From assembly GCA_021324815.1 (NCBI GenBank), contig JAJPIJ010000024.1, forward strand, positions 1 to 41,229: 41,229 bases of DNA, read 5' to 3'. This document shows, in pieces, positions 1-8,751 of this stretch (its first letter is position 1; each line of letters begins with the position of its first letter). The notes below the pieces were generated by a model, which searched no databases, was not told where the DNA came from, and was given only the letters and a program-made list of their open reading frames with translations. Both the position numbers and the translations under genes were made by a program. Source of the stretch: Gammaproteobacteria bacterium. Its GTDB lineage: Bacteria > Pseudomonadota > Gammaproteobacteria > JAJPIJ01.

Positions 1-119
1 CCCCTTCCCCCTCTCCCGCGAGGGGAGAGGGGAATGGATTGCCGAAATTCCCCCCTTGAGCGGGGAGAGGGGGATACATCGTCGAACTTCCCTCCCCCTT
101 GAGGGGGAGGCCGGGGAGA
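1..119. repeat. Cluster of C-run/G-run palindromic repeats downstream of uvrD
   Basis: Three adjacent units of alternating C-rich and G-rich runs. The first forms a hairpin (CCCCTCTCCC at 8-17 pairing with 23-32). The third is a near-perfect palindrome (CCTCCCCC at 91-98, loop TTGA, GGGGGAGG at 103-110). The middle unit (about 50-72) is imperfect. Similar palindromes recur elsewhere in the window (2393, 2458, 9188, 13225, 33924), so this is a dispersed family. A REP-like extragenic repeat is the likely identity. It lies beyond the 3' end of uvrD and could also help end or stabilise its transcript. Confidence 0.75.
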
Positions 120-155
120 GGGTGACAACAATACGCCCTTAAGAACTTTTCAATT

Positions 156-2306
156 TCAGCAAACCCTGAGGTTGGCGTAGGCGGCCATCAGCCACTTGGT
201 CCCCGCGCGATCGAAATTGACCTGCACGCGCGCGTGCGCGCCCTGCCCCTCGAAGTTCAGGATCACGCCCTCGCCGAAGGTCGCGTGCGCCACCCGCCCG
301 CCGAGGCGCAACACGCCGCTGCCCTCGTCGCGCAACGACGGGCTGCGCGGCGTGTGGAGCTGGCCGCTCATCCGCACCTCCTGCAACAATTCCGCCGGCA
401 ACTCGTTCAAAAAGCGCGACGGGCGCGGGTAGTAATCCGATCCATGCAGCCGCCGGCTCTCGGCGCAGGTCAAAATCACGCGCTCGCGGGCGCGGGTGAT
501 GCCGACGTAGCACAACCGCCGCTCCTCCTCGATTTGATTGGGGTCCTCGCTCGAGCGCTGGTGCGGGAACAGGCCCTCCTCCATGCCGGCCATGAACACC
601 AGCGGGAACTCCAGCCCCTTGGCCGAGTGCAGCGTCATCAATTGCACGCAATCCTCGTACTCGCCGGCCTGGCCCTCGCCGGCCTCGAGCGCCGCATGGG
701 CGAGGAACGCGGCCAGCGGCGTCATGCCTTCCTCGATCTCGCCGCCCTCGAATTCGCGCGCCGCGGTGACCAGTTCATCGAGGTTCTCCACCCGCTCCTC
801 GCCGCGGCCATCGCGGTCCTTGCGATAGTGCTCCGGCAGGCGGCTCAAGCGGATGACGGCGTCCATCATCTCGCCCAGCGGCAGTTCCAGCGTCTGCTGC
901 CGCATCGTGAGTATGAGATCGACGAAACCACCGAGCGCGCTCAGCGCGCGACCGGCGAGATCGCGCTGCGCCAGCACGCGCTGCGCCGCCTTCCACAGCG
1001 AGCCGTTCTCCTCGCGCGCGATCTGCCGCAGCGCCTCGAGGCTGCGCTCGCCGATGCCGCGCGGCGGCAGGTTGACGACGCGCTCGAAGGCGGCGTCATC
1101 GTCGGGCGAAAACACCAGCCTCAAGTAAGCCAGCGCGTCCTTGACCTCGGCGCGCTCGTAGAAGCGGAAGCCGCCGTAAACACGGTACGGCAGCCCGGCC
1201 TCGCGCAGCGCGTCCTCGAACAAGCGCGACTGCGCGCTGGTGCGGTAGAGGATCGCGCATTCGGCGAGCCTTCGGCCCTTGTCCTGCCATTGCTCGATCT
1301 GCTCGATGCAGAAGCGCGCCTCCTCGCGATCGTTGAAGGCGCTGTAGAGCAGCAGCGGCTCGCCCCCGCCGCGCTCGGTCCACAGCTCCTTGCCCAGCCG
1401 CGCATTGTTGTGGCGGATGAGGGCGTTGGCCGCCGCCAGGATCGTTCCGGTGGAGCGGTAATTCTGCTCCAGCCGGATCAGGCGGGTGTTCGGATAATCC
1501 TTGCTCAGGCGCTGCATGTTCTCAGCGCGCGCGCCGCGCCAGCTATAAATGGACTGGTCGTCGTCCCCGACGGCGAAGATGCTGCCGTGTTCGCCGACCA
1601 CGTGTTGCAGCCAGGCGTACTGGATGGCGTTGGTGTCATGGAATTCATCGACCAGCACGTGGCGGAAGCGCTGCCGGTAGTGATGCAGCAGCCCGGCGTT
1701 CTGCTGCCACAGTTCCAGCGAGCGCAGCAGCAGCTCGGCAAAGTCCACCACGCCGGCGCGCTGGCAGAATTCCTCGTACGCCTGGTAGATGCGCAGCATC
1801 TGCCGCAACGTCGTGTCGCCCTCGTCGCTCAGGTGGCGCGGGCGCAGACCCTCGTCCTTGCGCGCGTTGATGAACCACTGCGCCTCCTTCGCCGGCCAGC
1901 GCGACTCGTCCAGCTCCAGCGATCGAATCACGCGGCGCACCGTGCGTAGCTGATCGTCGCTGTCGAGGATCTGGAAATTCTCCGGCAGATTCGCCTCGCG
2001 CGCGTGGGCGCGCAGCAGGCGGTGGGCGATGCCGTGGAAGGTGCCGACCCACATGCCGGTGGCGGGCCGGCCGATGAGCTGCTCGATGCGCCCGCGCATC
2101 TCGGCGGCGGCCTTGTTGGTGAAGGTGACGGCAAGGATGCCCTGCGGGCTGGCCTCGCCGGTCAGGATGTGCCAGGCGACGCGGTGCGTCAGCACGCGGG
2201 TCTTGCCGCTGCCGGCGCCGGCCAGCACGAGGATGTTGCCGGTCTCGGCGGTGACGGCCTCGCGCTGCGCCGCGTTCAGCGGCTCAAGGATCGGCGTTAC
2301 GTCCAT
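156..2306 (-). CDS. uvrD: DNA helicase II (UvrD), superfamily 1A
   Basis: ATP-driven 3'-5' DNA helicase of nucleotide excision and mismatch repair. The 716-residue product has family length. Visible motifs in order: Walker A AGAGSGKT (about residues 29-36), GTFHGIAHRLLR (Ia), motif II DEFHDTN, QSIYSWRGA (III), QNYRST (IV), TLHSAKGLEFPLVF (V) and YVGITRARE (VI). The C-terminal tail GRVAHATFGEGVILNFEG is the Tudor-like domain typical of UvrD/PcrA. The start is ATG at 2306 with GGGGTG six bases upstream. Motif II reads DEFH where most UvrD proteins have DEFQ. UvrD fits better than Rep because of the tail and overall length. Confidence 0.96.
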   Translation of the reverse strand: MDVTPILEPLNAAQREAVTAETGNILVLAGAGSGKTRVLTHRVAWHILTGEASPQGILAVTFTNKAAAEMRGRIEQLIGRPATGMWVGTFHGIAHRLLRAHAREANLPENFQILDSDDQLRTVRRVIRSLELDESRWPAKEAQWFINARKDEGLRPRHLSDEGDTTLRQMLRIYQAYEEFCQRAGVVDFAELLLRSLELWQQNAGLLHHYRQRFRHVLVDEFHDTNAIQYAWLQHVVGEHGSIFAVGDDDQSIYSWRGARAENMQRLSKDYPNTRLIRLEQNYRSTGTILAAANALIRHNNARLGKELWTERGGGEPLLLYSAFNDREEARFCIEQIEQWQDKGRRLAECAILYRTSAQSRLFEDALREAGLPYRVYGGFRFYERAEVKDALAYLRLVFSPDDDAAFERVVNLPPRGIGERSLEALRQIAREENGSLWKAAQRVLAQRDLAGRALSALGGFVDLILTMRQQTLELPLGEMMDAVIRLSRLPEHYRKDRDGRGEERVENLDELVTAAREFEGGEIEEGMTPLAAFLAHAALEAGEGQAGEYEDCVQLMTLHSAKGLEFPLVFMAGMEEGLFPHQRSSEDPNQIEEERRLCYVGITRARERVILTCAESRRLHGSDYYPRPSRFLNELPAELLQEVRMSGQLHTPRSPSLRDEGSGVLRLGGRVAHATFGEGVILNFEGQGAHARVQVNFDRAGTKWLMAAYANLRVC

Positions 2307-2384
2307 GCGCGCACCCCGCTACAGTTTTTACTCAAACGCATGCTCCGGCCGGACATCGATCCTACTTACCGCGCCTTGGAAATC

Positions 2385-2480
2385 CCCCCTCGCCCCCCTT
2401 TGGAAAAGGGGGGATGGAGGAGGGACCCAGCCCACCCTCCGCGCGTCCGCCCCCTCGCCCCCCTTTGGAAAAGGGGGGAT
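2385..2480. repeat. Two direct copies of a palindromic repeat between uvrD and metA
   Basis: A roughly 30-base unit occurs twice, 65 bases apart. Each contains an identical 21-base core at 2393-2413 and 2458-2478: CCCCCCTTT, GGA loop, then AAAGGGGGG. The core folds into a tight nine-pair hairpin. The 233-base gap between metA and uvrD is otherwise without recognisable genes. The unit resembles the other G/C-run repeats of the window but has its own T/A centre. Confidence 0.8.
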
Positions 2481-2539
2481 ACGGGGGATTTATCACTGCT
2501 GAGTACCGTGATGGCTGTTGATTGCTCATCAGGATTGCC

Positions 2540-3610
2540 TTACCAGGGCAGGCCCAGCGGATTCAGGGGATCGATGCCTTCCATGAAGGGCTGGCGGCGG
2601 TCCTGGCTGGTGATCTGGTAGACCTTGCCCACCCAGTTGTTGATCACCGCCTCGGCGGTGTCGTGCCAGGTGTTGTCCAGATGCGGCACGATCAATTCCT
2701 CCGGCATCTCCGGGATCGCGGCGCGCGCCCGGCGCGCCTGCCGCACCCGCCCGGCGTATTCGCCGAGGATGGCTTGTACCTGCGGCGTGAAATAATTTTC
2801 GGGGTAGGGCGGATAGTCGTCGATCTCGCCGTTGGCATAGCGCAGCACCTCGCGTTTGTATTCCTTGAGCAGGCTGATGGTGTCGTACTCCGGGTGGCCC
2901 TGGAAGAACACGATGCGGAAGCCGTCCTTGCTCACCGCCAGGTGCACGCCGGCCAGCTCGCTCTCCACCAGCACGCGCAGGCCGGCGGCGGCGAACTGCG
3001 CGGCGTCGATCTGGTTGAAGCGCGAGTGCACCACGTCGAAGCGCGTGTTGACGTCCATCACCAGCGGGTGGCGGCGATCGACGACGCGGTGCGGGTACAC
3101 CCCCCAGCGCTTGAAGCCGAGCGGCCGGCGCCTCTGGCCGTAGCGGAATTGCAGCACGGCGTGGGTGGCGAGGCAGGAGCACAACGTCGAGGTCACGTTG
3201 TCGTAGGCCCAGTTGATGACCTCGATGAGCGGCTTCCAGAACGGCTCCAGCGACAGGTCCGGCTGCGTGACGTTGGCGCCGGTGATGATGAGCGCGTCCA
3301 GCCCCTCCCTCTTGATCTGCTCGAAGCTCCGGTAAAAACGGCGGATGTGCTCCTTCGCCTCCGGGCCGCGCTCGAGGCCCTCGAGCGTGAACGGGTGCAT
3401 GTAGAACTGCGCGATCTGGTTGCTCTCGCCCACCAGCCGGAAGAACTGCCGCTCGGTGGCGGTGAGCGCCTTGTCCGGCATCATGTTGAGGAGCCCAATG
3501 TGCAGCTCGCGGATGTCCTGCTGCAGGGCCGTCGCGCGCGGCAGCACCGTGCCGCCCTCCTGGCGGAGGTCGTCAAAGGCGGGCAAATCGGAATTGGCCA
3601 CCAGCGGCAT
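2540..3610 (-). CDS. metA: Homoserine O-acyltransferase, MetA family
   Basis: Acylates homoserine (succinyl-CoA or acetyl-CoA) in the first committed step of methionine synthesis, in the cytosol. The 356-residue protein has the MetA glutamine-amidotransferase-like fold signature. STLCSCLATHA aligns with the STLFICWA region of E. coli MetA, making Cys146 the likely nucleophile. QGHPEYD supplies the conserved His and Glu, and NMMPDKALTATERQF is the family N-terminal signature. It starts at ATG 3610 with GGGGAAG upstream. It follows the frameshifted P-loop ATPase gene by 21 bases, suggesting co-transcription. Which acyl-CoA it uses cannot be read with confidence. Confidence 0.93.
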   Translation of the reverse strand: MPLVANSDLPAFDDLRQEGGTVLPRATALQQDIRELHIGLLNMMPDKALTATERQFFRLVGESNQIAQFYMHPFTLEGLERGPEAKEHIRRFYRSFEQIKREGLDALIITGANVTQPDLSLEPFWKPLIEVINWAYDNVTSTLCSCLATHAVLQFRYGQRRRPLGFKRWGVYPHRVVDRRHPLVMDVNTRFDVVHSRFNQIDAAQFAAAGLRVLVESELAGVHLAVSKDGFRIVFFQGHPEYDTISLLKEYKREVLRYANGEIDDYPPYPENYFTPQVQAILGEYAGRVRQARRARAAIPEMPEELIVPHLDNTWHDTAEAVINNWVGKVYQITSQDRRQPFMEGIDPLNPLGLPW

Positions 3611-3631
3611 GGGTCTTCCCCGTCAGGCGTC

Positions 3632-4475
3632 TTACCGGGTGCGGCGGATGACTTGTTCCAGCAGCGCCAGGAAATCGGCCTCGCACTGCACCTGCCAGAG
3701 CTCCTGCGTGCTGACGATATAGCCGTGCTGCCTGGCGATGGCCTCGTAGCGCGGCAGGCGCGAGTAAAACAGGCGCGGGAACACCCAGCGCACGAAATCG
3801 TCGGGGTCGATCATCGCCACGTACGGCAGCGATCTGGCCTTCAAGTAGGCCGCCAGCTCCTGGTCCAGAAAACTTTCGCGGTAGTAGAGCGGCTTGGGAT
3901 CCTTCTCCGCGCGTTCGATCAGCTCCTTTTCATCCTCCGCCGTGGCCTTGATGTAGAGGATCAGCGTGTGCGCGGCCAGCACCTCGATGACCTCCGGGTC
4001 GTCGAGCTCGCAGAGGCTGCCGCCGGCGTCGTTGACGAAATGCCGGTAGCCGTAGATCTCCTGCGCCTTGCGGATGAACTCCGGCACGTCCTTCATGGCC
4101 GCGATCTCGGCGCCGCGGTGCAGGGCCTGCCGCCGCTTGAATTCATCGAGGGCGAGGCCGCCGCGCTCCGGGTTGCCCAGCTTGCCGAGGAAGGTGGACA
4201 CCGGCTTTAAGTTGTCCACGGTGATGTTGTTGCGGATGTAGATGGAATCCGTGCGCAACAGCTCCCGCATCAGCGGGATGGCCATCACCTGCTGCTTGAT
4301 GTTGTCCAGGATCGGCTCGTCGAGATAGCGCGTGCCGATGCGGTAGTCGCCAATAATGAAACCAGTTCGCGCGGCGGAGCAGGTTGGCGATGCGGGTCTT
4401 GCCCACCCCGGACATACCGAGCAGCGAAACGCGCTTGTTGTCCCAGGCGCGGAATTGTTCAACCGTGAATTTCAC
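3632..4475 (-). pseudogene. P-loop ATPase of unknown role, interrupted by a frameshift
   Basis: Two overlapping frames make one protein. The N-terminal part begins at GTG 4475 (VKFTVEQFRAWDNKRVSLLG) and contains the Walker A GMSGVGKT, reading to RRANWFHY. The other frame resumes at GDYRIGTRYLDEPILDNIKQ and continues about 240 residues to the stop at 3632. The join lies near 4350-4358, where two bases appear missing (or one extra). Once joined, the protein is about 280 residues and looks otherwise intact. I recognise it only as a conserved proteobacterial ATPase; its function is unknown to me. It lies 21 bases upstream of metA on the same strand. A sequencing error is a real alternative to a true lesion. 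Confidence 0.8.
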
Positions 4476-4541
4476 AACCGCACTCCATTCCGGTTCGTTA
4501 TGTAGGGGCGCTATGGTAGCCGGAACCCCTCCCTTGCGCAC

Positions 4542-4632
4542 GCGTTTACGAAAAAATAATGGACTAATTTCATCAATATGTTATACTTAATATATTATTG
4601 TGGTATCAATTAGTTAGGCCATTAACTTAAAA
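4542..4632. other. AT-rich junction upstream of the methyltransferase
   Basis: Composition changes abruptly near 4550 from GC-rich to strongly AT-rich (runs such as AAAAAATAAT and TTAATATATTATT). This marks the left edge of a block that stays AT-richer until about 9120. A TATACT hexamer at 4582-4587 could be a -10 element, but no convincing -35 is spaced correctly. There is no Shine-Dalgarno sequence before the ATG at 4633. I saw no direct repeat shared with the right edge. Confidence 0.55.
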
Positions 4633-5835
4633 ATGTTCACAAGTCGAACCACGATACCAGATTCGTTGGTTGAAGCAGTATCGACTCGTGAGAGAGTAAA
4701 GGGCGTCCCTCACGATTTTTATCGGTATCCCGCTCGTTTCCCTCCAGCCTTTGCCCGAGAAGTTATTCAAGCATTTACTAGCCCTGGCGATTTAGTTTTT
4801 GATCCCTTTTGCGGAGGGGGAACGACACTTGTTGAAGCAATATCTCTAGGCCGTCGCGCAGCTGGCATGGATATAAGTTCCTTAGCGACATTTTTAGCTC
4901 GAGCCAAAACAACTCCAATATCAGTTCACGATAAACGCGCAATTGGCACATGGCTTGATGATCTCGAGACGACAGAACTGCAACGATCATTTAATTCACA
5001 CGAGATCGTTGATGCCGAAACGCAATATTATCTTCGAAATCTGCCAGATGAAGCACGCACATTCTTCTTTTGGGTGTTGGAACATCTTTCGCTTTTGCCA
5101 AAGTTGCGACAGCAACGTTTCGTTCGTCTAATTCTTCTGGGTGTCGGTCAGTGGGGGCTCGATTGCAAGACCAGGGTCCCAACGGCCAGTGAATTTAAGA
5201 CGGAGTTCTGTAGGCGACTCCGTGAAGCAGTTTCGGAATTTTTTAGCTTCATCTCGGATGTAGCCACAACAAATGACTTACCGCGTCATCGACTTTCATC
5301 ACTTCGCCGCATTATCAATCGTTCCTCGGAACAATGTAATGACGACGGTCGAATTCCAGAATCGTGGCTTCCAATAAAACTTGTGTTAACTTCACCGCCA
5401 TATCCCGGTGTTCATGTTGTTTATCATCGCTGGCAAATCATGGGGCGCAAAGAAACGCCCGTACCATTCTGGTTGGCGAATCAGCTCGATGGTGCTGGTG
5501 AATCTCATTACTTGCTCGGCCCTCGAGACGAGGATGAACTCACCACCTACTATTCACGGCTACTATCAGTTTTTTCTTCGATTAAGTCATTGCTCGATAA
5601 GGACTCGCTTGTGGTTCAGCTCGTGGCGTTCTCTGATCCAGAATGGCAATTACCCGCTTATCTGGAAACAATGAAAAAGGCTGGTTTCGCTGAGGTTAAG
5701 GCGGACTGCAGGACAAAGAATAAAATCGAAGGGCGAATATGGCGAGAAGTTCCAGGAAGGAAGTGGTATGCGAACAAGCAAGGCGATATTTCACCCAGTA
5801 AGGAAGTAATGTTGCTCCATAAGCTCGCAGAGTAG
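4633..5835 (+). CDS. DNA methyltransferase (N4-cytosine or N6-adenine), SPPY type
   Basis: AdoMet-dependent amino-methyltransferase acting on DNA. In the 400-residue protein, YRYPARFPPAFAREV (about 30-44) resembles motif X, DPFCGGGTTLVEA (57-69) is the AdoMet-binding motif I, and TSPPYPGVH (253-261) is catalytic motif IV. SPPY is commonest in N4-cytosine enzymes, but adenine cannot be excluded. Motif I precedes motif IV by about 190 residues, so any target-recognition segment may lie between them. The gene is AT-richer than its flanks and ends five bases from the stop of the convergent GHKL ATPase gene, leaving no room for a terminator. The target sequence is unknown. It may modify self DNA for a defence cassette, or be an orphan enzyme. 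Confidence 0.88.
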   Translation: MFTSRTTIPDSLVEAVSTRERVKGVPHDFYRYPARFPPAFAREVIQAFTSPGDLVFDPFCGGGTTLVEAISLGRRAAGMDISSLATFLARAKTTPISVHDKRAIGTWLDDLETTELQRSFNSHEIVDAETQYYLRNLPDEARTFFFWVLEHLSLLPKLRQQRFVRLILLGVGQWGLDCKTRVPTASEFKTEFCRRLREAVSEFFSFISDVATTNDLPRHRLSSLRRIINRSSEQCNDDGRIPESWLPIKLVLTSPPYPGVHVVYHRWQIMGRKETPVPFWLANQLDGAGESHYLLGPRDEDELTTYYSRLLSVFSSIKSLLDKDSLVVQLVAFSDPEWQLPAYLETMKKAGFAEVKADCRTKNKIEGRIWREVPGRKWYANKQGDISPSKEVMLLHKLAE

Positions 5836-5840
5836 CCAAA

Positions 5841-8339
5841 CTATGTTGCTTCACCTGAAGCGTCAGCCACATGCGCATCTTCAGAATCAAGTGCGCCGAG
5901 TGCATCTATCATCGGGAGAAGGAAGGGAGCTACTGCCATCGTAAAATACTCCACTTGTTTCTCGATGTTAATTTCAGCATCGTCAGTTTCGATTTCCTCA
6001 TTTTGCTTTCGCTGGGCTGCACGATGAATGACTGCGAGTCCAGTGAGCATCAATCCAAGTTCAAAACGCGTCCGTGCTAATACATCAGACCGCTCAGTCT
6101 TTAGCTCGTATTTTAGATAGCGTTTCAGATGAATATTGTCCTCGTTTATAAAAAAGTCGTAGATGTCCACTCCATTTTCTGGAGTCTCTTCAGCGGTGCC
6201 AGCATGTCTAATTCTCAAGGCGGTAAATTGATCGAATGGCGGATTGTGTTTGTTCCAATCAGATTCACTTACACGCACCCAATTTGGTAACTGAATTCCA
6301 GTTGGAATTTCTCGATCCGGTCCTTCAATTTCTGAAGGTGGCTTATGTCGTTGCCCCTTGCCACCATCTGTTTCAGATGCTGGCTTAATACGAATTTGGA
6401 AGTAGTTCTGAAAAGGCTCAACTTGGCTTGAGTCTGACACTGATGCAACAAAATGAAGTAACCCGCCGACAACGCAAACGTCAGGTAATTTGAGATTGAG
6501 AGTAGCAATTCCATTCTGAAGATTTAGACTGTAATCCTTAACCATAATTAACTGCGAATCGTCACCCTGCAAATTCAACGAAAAGGTGCCGGGATCAACT
6601 TGGCGACTGAAATAATCATTTGTCGCGTCTGTTTCGAAGGAGATGCGAGCACGCATGTTGATGTGGCACTCCCGCTCCAGCTTCTCGCCGTATTTCTTTC
6701 CTTTGAACCTAAAATAAGCCGGATAGTGCTTTCCTTCGAAAAGTTTTTCTTCGCTTTGAACAGTTTTGGGCTTGAATGGATTCGCCGCGCGATCTCCGAG
6801 CAAAAAAAGTTGCGACAGAGTTGGTGAATGTCGTATCAATGTCTCCAACACTTCTTCTAGGGGTTTAGAATCTTTGAGGCTTGCTTCGAGTTCCTCCCTT
6901 CGTCGACGTTCTTTCAGCTCTCGCAAGCCTTCGTGATTTTTAAGTAGAACTTCGAGTTCATCTTCGATCGCATGACGTAGTGGAGCAGCACTCAGCCGAT
7001 CTCGGCTGTTCATAAAGAGATCCTCACGTGCACGGCCGGAAAGCCTTGTGCAATCCACCATAACAAGGATGGAATCTGCAAGGTAGCTAAGTCCTACCGC
7101 CTTTCGACGAAAGAAATCGAGAGTGAGATGTGCATGAGTCTGGCCATTGATAATGAAAATGATGCCTTCATTCTTCCGGTAAGTATCTGCACGACCTTTC
7201 TTAAACGCATAGATAGTGGCAGTCATATGCTCACCAGCCACGCTTATCGGGCAAGAATTTGAGAATTCGAGATTTTCACCTTTGTCATCGTCAAGACGGA
7301 CGCTTAAACCAGTAAGCGTAGTTTCGAAACTTCCAGCATGGCCGCGGTATCCCTGCCTACATTCGTAAAAACGTATTGGTAAAGCAACGTCAGGAAGCAA
7401 AATATCCATCCGACTTAACATTCCATCTTTGCGTAAAATATGTCCTTTCAATCCCGTAGCGGCGTATTCATAAAGCTTGATAAGTGAGCCCCACTCTGAT
7501 GTCCTGGCATACGCGTTGCGCCCTTCTGGGAATATCGGCATGTCATGCGCTGTGAATCGCAATACCGAACCATGACCTGGGTTTTTTTCACAATTTACAG
7601 GGGCGAGATAGGTGTAAACCGAACTGCGACGATTTCCTGATGGGTCTTCTCGTCGCACAACTGTAAAGCTCCATTGATTGTCGGATTTATGTTTGAGATT
7701 ATTTCGCAAAATAGCAGGATTGCGACGACTTACGATTAGTTGCAAATTATAATGACCACAAAACTTCAGAACCCCTGTGCCTCCCATGTTAAATTTTCCC
7801 TGCACGAATGGAATGCGTAGCTTGTTGGATTTCGTGAGGGAAAGAAATGTCTCTGGCATGTTCTCGGGAGGCTGGCCCTCGCCAGAATCCGCAATCGTAA
7901 AGGAAGGATAGCCTTCTTGCGGTGATGCTCCAGTTGCGGCAAATGTTATTCCACGTGCAATGTCGATACGTTTCGCATCAGACCAATTTTTGATTCTACC
8001 CGCGACCATGCTTTTTGGATTGCTTCCTGGCTCAAAGAACGTAGCAACTGCCTCAACAATTGATTGAGGAGCAGACGCGTCTTCAGGATTAATTCCGCGC
8101 GCTAGACATTCATTCATTAGCCGTGCATCGACAGAATTGACAAGTTTTTCGACGAGAGCCGCATCAGGTCGACTCTGTTGGTTGCCAATGGTGTTATAGT
8201 TATTTTCGTAATCGCCGTAGTATCGCCATGCTGCTGTGTTCTCCCAATAACCCGTATCTGTAAGCAGCTTAATTACCTCTTGTTCTGAATCTGATTTCAT
8301 CAGATTGAGACAGAGTTGCCTGATATAATCGTTGTTCAT
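5841..8339 (-). CDS. Large GHKL-family ATPase (MutL/MORC/Hsp90-like), possible defence protein
   Basis: An 832-residue protein with an N-terminal GHKL ATP-binding fold. The N-box is LVEKLVNSVDARL (about 62-74; Asn68 and Asp71 as in MutL NSLDA). Motif II is IADSGEGQPP (149-158, DxGxG), and a glycine-rich lid GKFNMGGTGVLKF spans 181-193. A transducer-like region follows (NSRDRLS near 455), then a charged, probably helical stretch (RELKERRRREELEASL), a beta-rich domain and an acidic C-terminus. I see no PD-(D/E)XK, HNH or PLD motif. GHKL ATPases of the MutL/MORC type are known in restriction-modification loci. Here the gene converges on a methyltransferase and starts ten bases after vapC, so it probably shares the vapB promoter. 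AT-rich, probably acquired. Its molecular role is not established. Confidence 0.85.
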   Translation of the reverse strand: MNNDYIRQLCLNLMKSDSEQEVIKLLTDTGYWENTAAWRYYGDYENNYNTIGNQQSRPDAALVEKLVNSVDARLMNECLARGINPEDASAPQSIVEAVATFFEPGSNPKSMVAGRIKNWSDAKRIDIARGITFAATGASPQEGYPSFTIADSGEGQPPENMPETFLSLTKSNKLRIPFVQGKFNMGGTGVLKFCGHYNLQLIVSRRNPAILRNNLKHKSDNQWSFTVVRREDPSGNRRSSVYTYLAPVNCEKNPGHGSVLRFTAHDMPIFPEGRNAYARTSEWGSLIKLYEYAATGLKGHILRKDGMLSRMDILLPDVALPIRFYECRQGYRGHAGSFETTLTGLSVRLDDDKGENLEFSNSCPISVAGEHMTATIYAFKKGRADTYRKNEGIIFIINGQTHAHLTLDFFRRKAVGLSYLADSILVMVDCTRLSGRAREDLFMNSRDRLSAAPLRHAIEDELEVLLKNHEGLRELKERRRREELEASLKDSKPLEEVLETLIRHSPTLSQLFLLGDRAANPFKPKTVQSEEKLFEGKHYPAYFRFKGKKYGEKLERECHINMRARISFETDATNDYFSRQVDPGTFSLNLQGDDSQLIMVKDYSLNLQNGIATLNLKLPDVCVVGGLLHFVASVSDSSQVEPFQNYFQIRIKPASETDGGKGQRHKPPSEIEGPDREIPTGIQLPNWVRVSESDWNKHNPPFDQFTALRIRHAGTAEETPENGVDIYDFFINEDNIHLKRYLKYELKTERSDVLARTRFELGLMLTGLAVIHRAAQRKQNEEIETDDAEINIEKQVEYFTMAVAPFLLPMIDALGALDSEDAHVADASGEAT

Positions 8340-8349
8340 AACTCGCCTA

Positions 8350-8751
8350 TTACTTTAGCCAGTGGATTTTGATTTCCTTTTCTAGTGGTTTGAATTCTTG
8401 ATCTCCTGTGACAAGTTCGGCTTTTTTTTCCTTGGTTAATGCAGCGGCGAAGGCATCAGCCAAGCTAAATGAAACGCGGGACTTGAAGTTAGCCGCTGTA
8501 TCCGCCAACGAACGTGTGACAGGATGAAATTCAATCGGTAGCGTTTCCAATGTCCTCGCCGCGCAGTCCCAAGCGTCAGCGCCGTCTTTACGGAGGATGA
8601 TGTATTTGACTTCGGCGTAGTTCACTTCGGTCATATGGAGGGATTTATCAGCCGACGCCGCCTTATGAAGCAGCTCCTTGACTGGCGCACCTATTGGTTC
8701 ACCACGGAAAAAGGCGAGTAGCGCGAAGCTATCAAGAACCCTGATGGCCAT
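8350..8751 (-). CDS. vapC: PIN-domain ribonuclease toxin, VapC-like
   Basis: A 133-residue PIN protein, expected to be an Mg-dependent RNase inhibited by the upstream antitoxin. Acidic active-site candidates sit where the family has them: Asp7 (RVLDSFALLAF), Glu47 (NYAEVKY), Asp99 (SLADAFAAALT) and Asp117 (TGDQEF). The gene overlaps vapB by 20 bases, and GGAAG lies just before its ATG, the usual antitoxin-first coupled layout. Its stop is only ten bases from the start of the GHKL ATPase gene, so the three genes read as one operon. The cellular RNA target is unknown. Confidence 0.9.
   Translation of the reverse strand: MAIRVLDSFALLAFFRGEPIGAPVKELLHKAASADKSLHMTEVNYAEVKYIILRKDGADAWDCAARTLETLPIEFHPVTRSLADTAANFKSRVSFSLADAFAAALTKEKKAELVTGDQEFKPLEKEIKIHWLK

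Noticed and set aside
234-1949. 571-codon plus-strand open frame opposite uvrD
   Set aside because: Antisense shadow in GC-rich DNA: composition is Arg/Ala/Leu-rich, with no family resemblance, while the minus strand encodes a complete UvrD.
2522-4210. 562-codon plus-strand open frame opposite metA and the ATPase
   Set aside because: Same kind of GC-driven shadow; it spans two real genes and their gap and has no ribosome site.
5841-8339. A restriction endonuclease motif inside the GHKL ATPase
   Set aside because: No convincing PD-(D/E)XK, HNH, GIY-YIG or HKD pattern seen; a diverged domain cannot be excluded without structure prediction.
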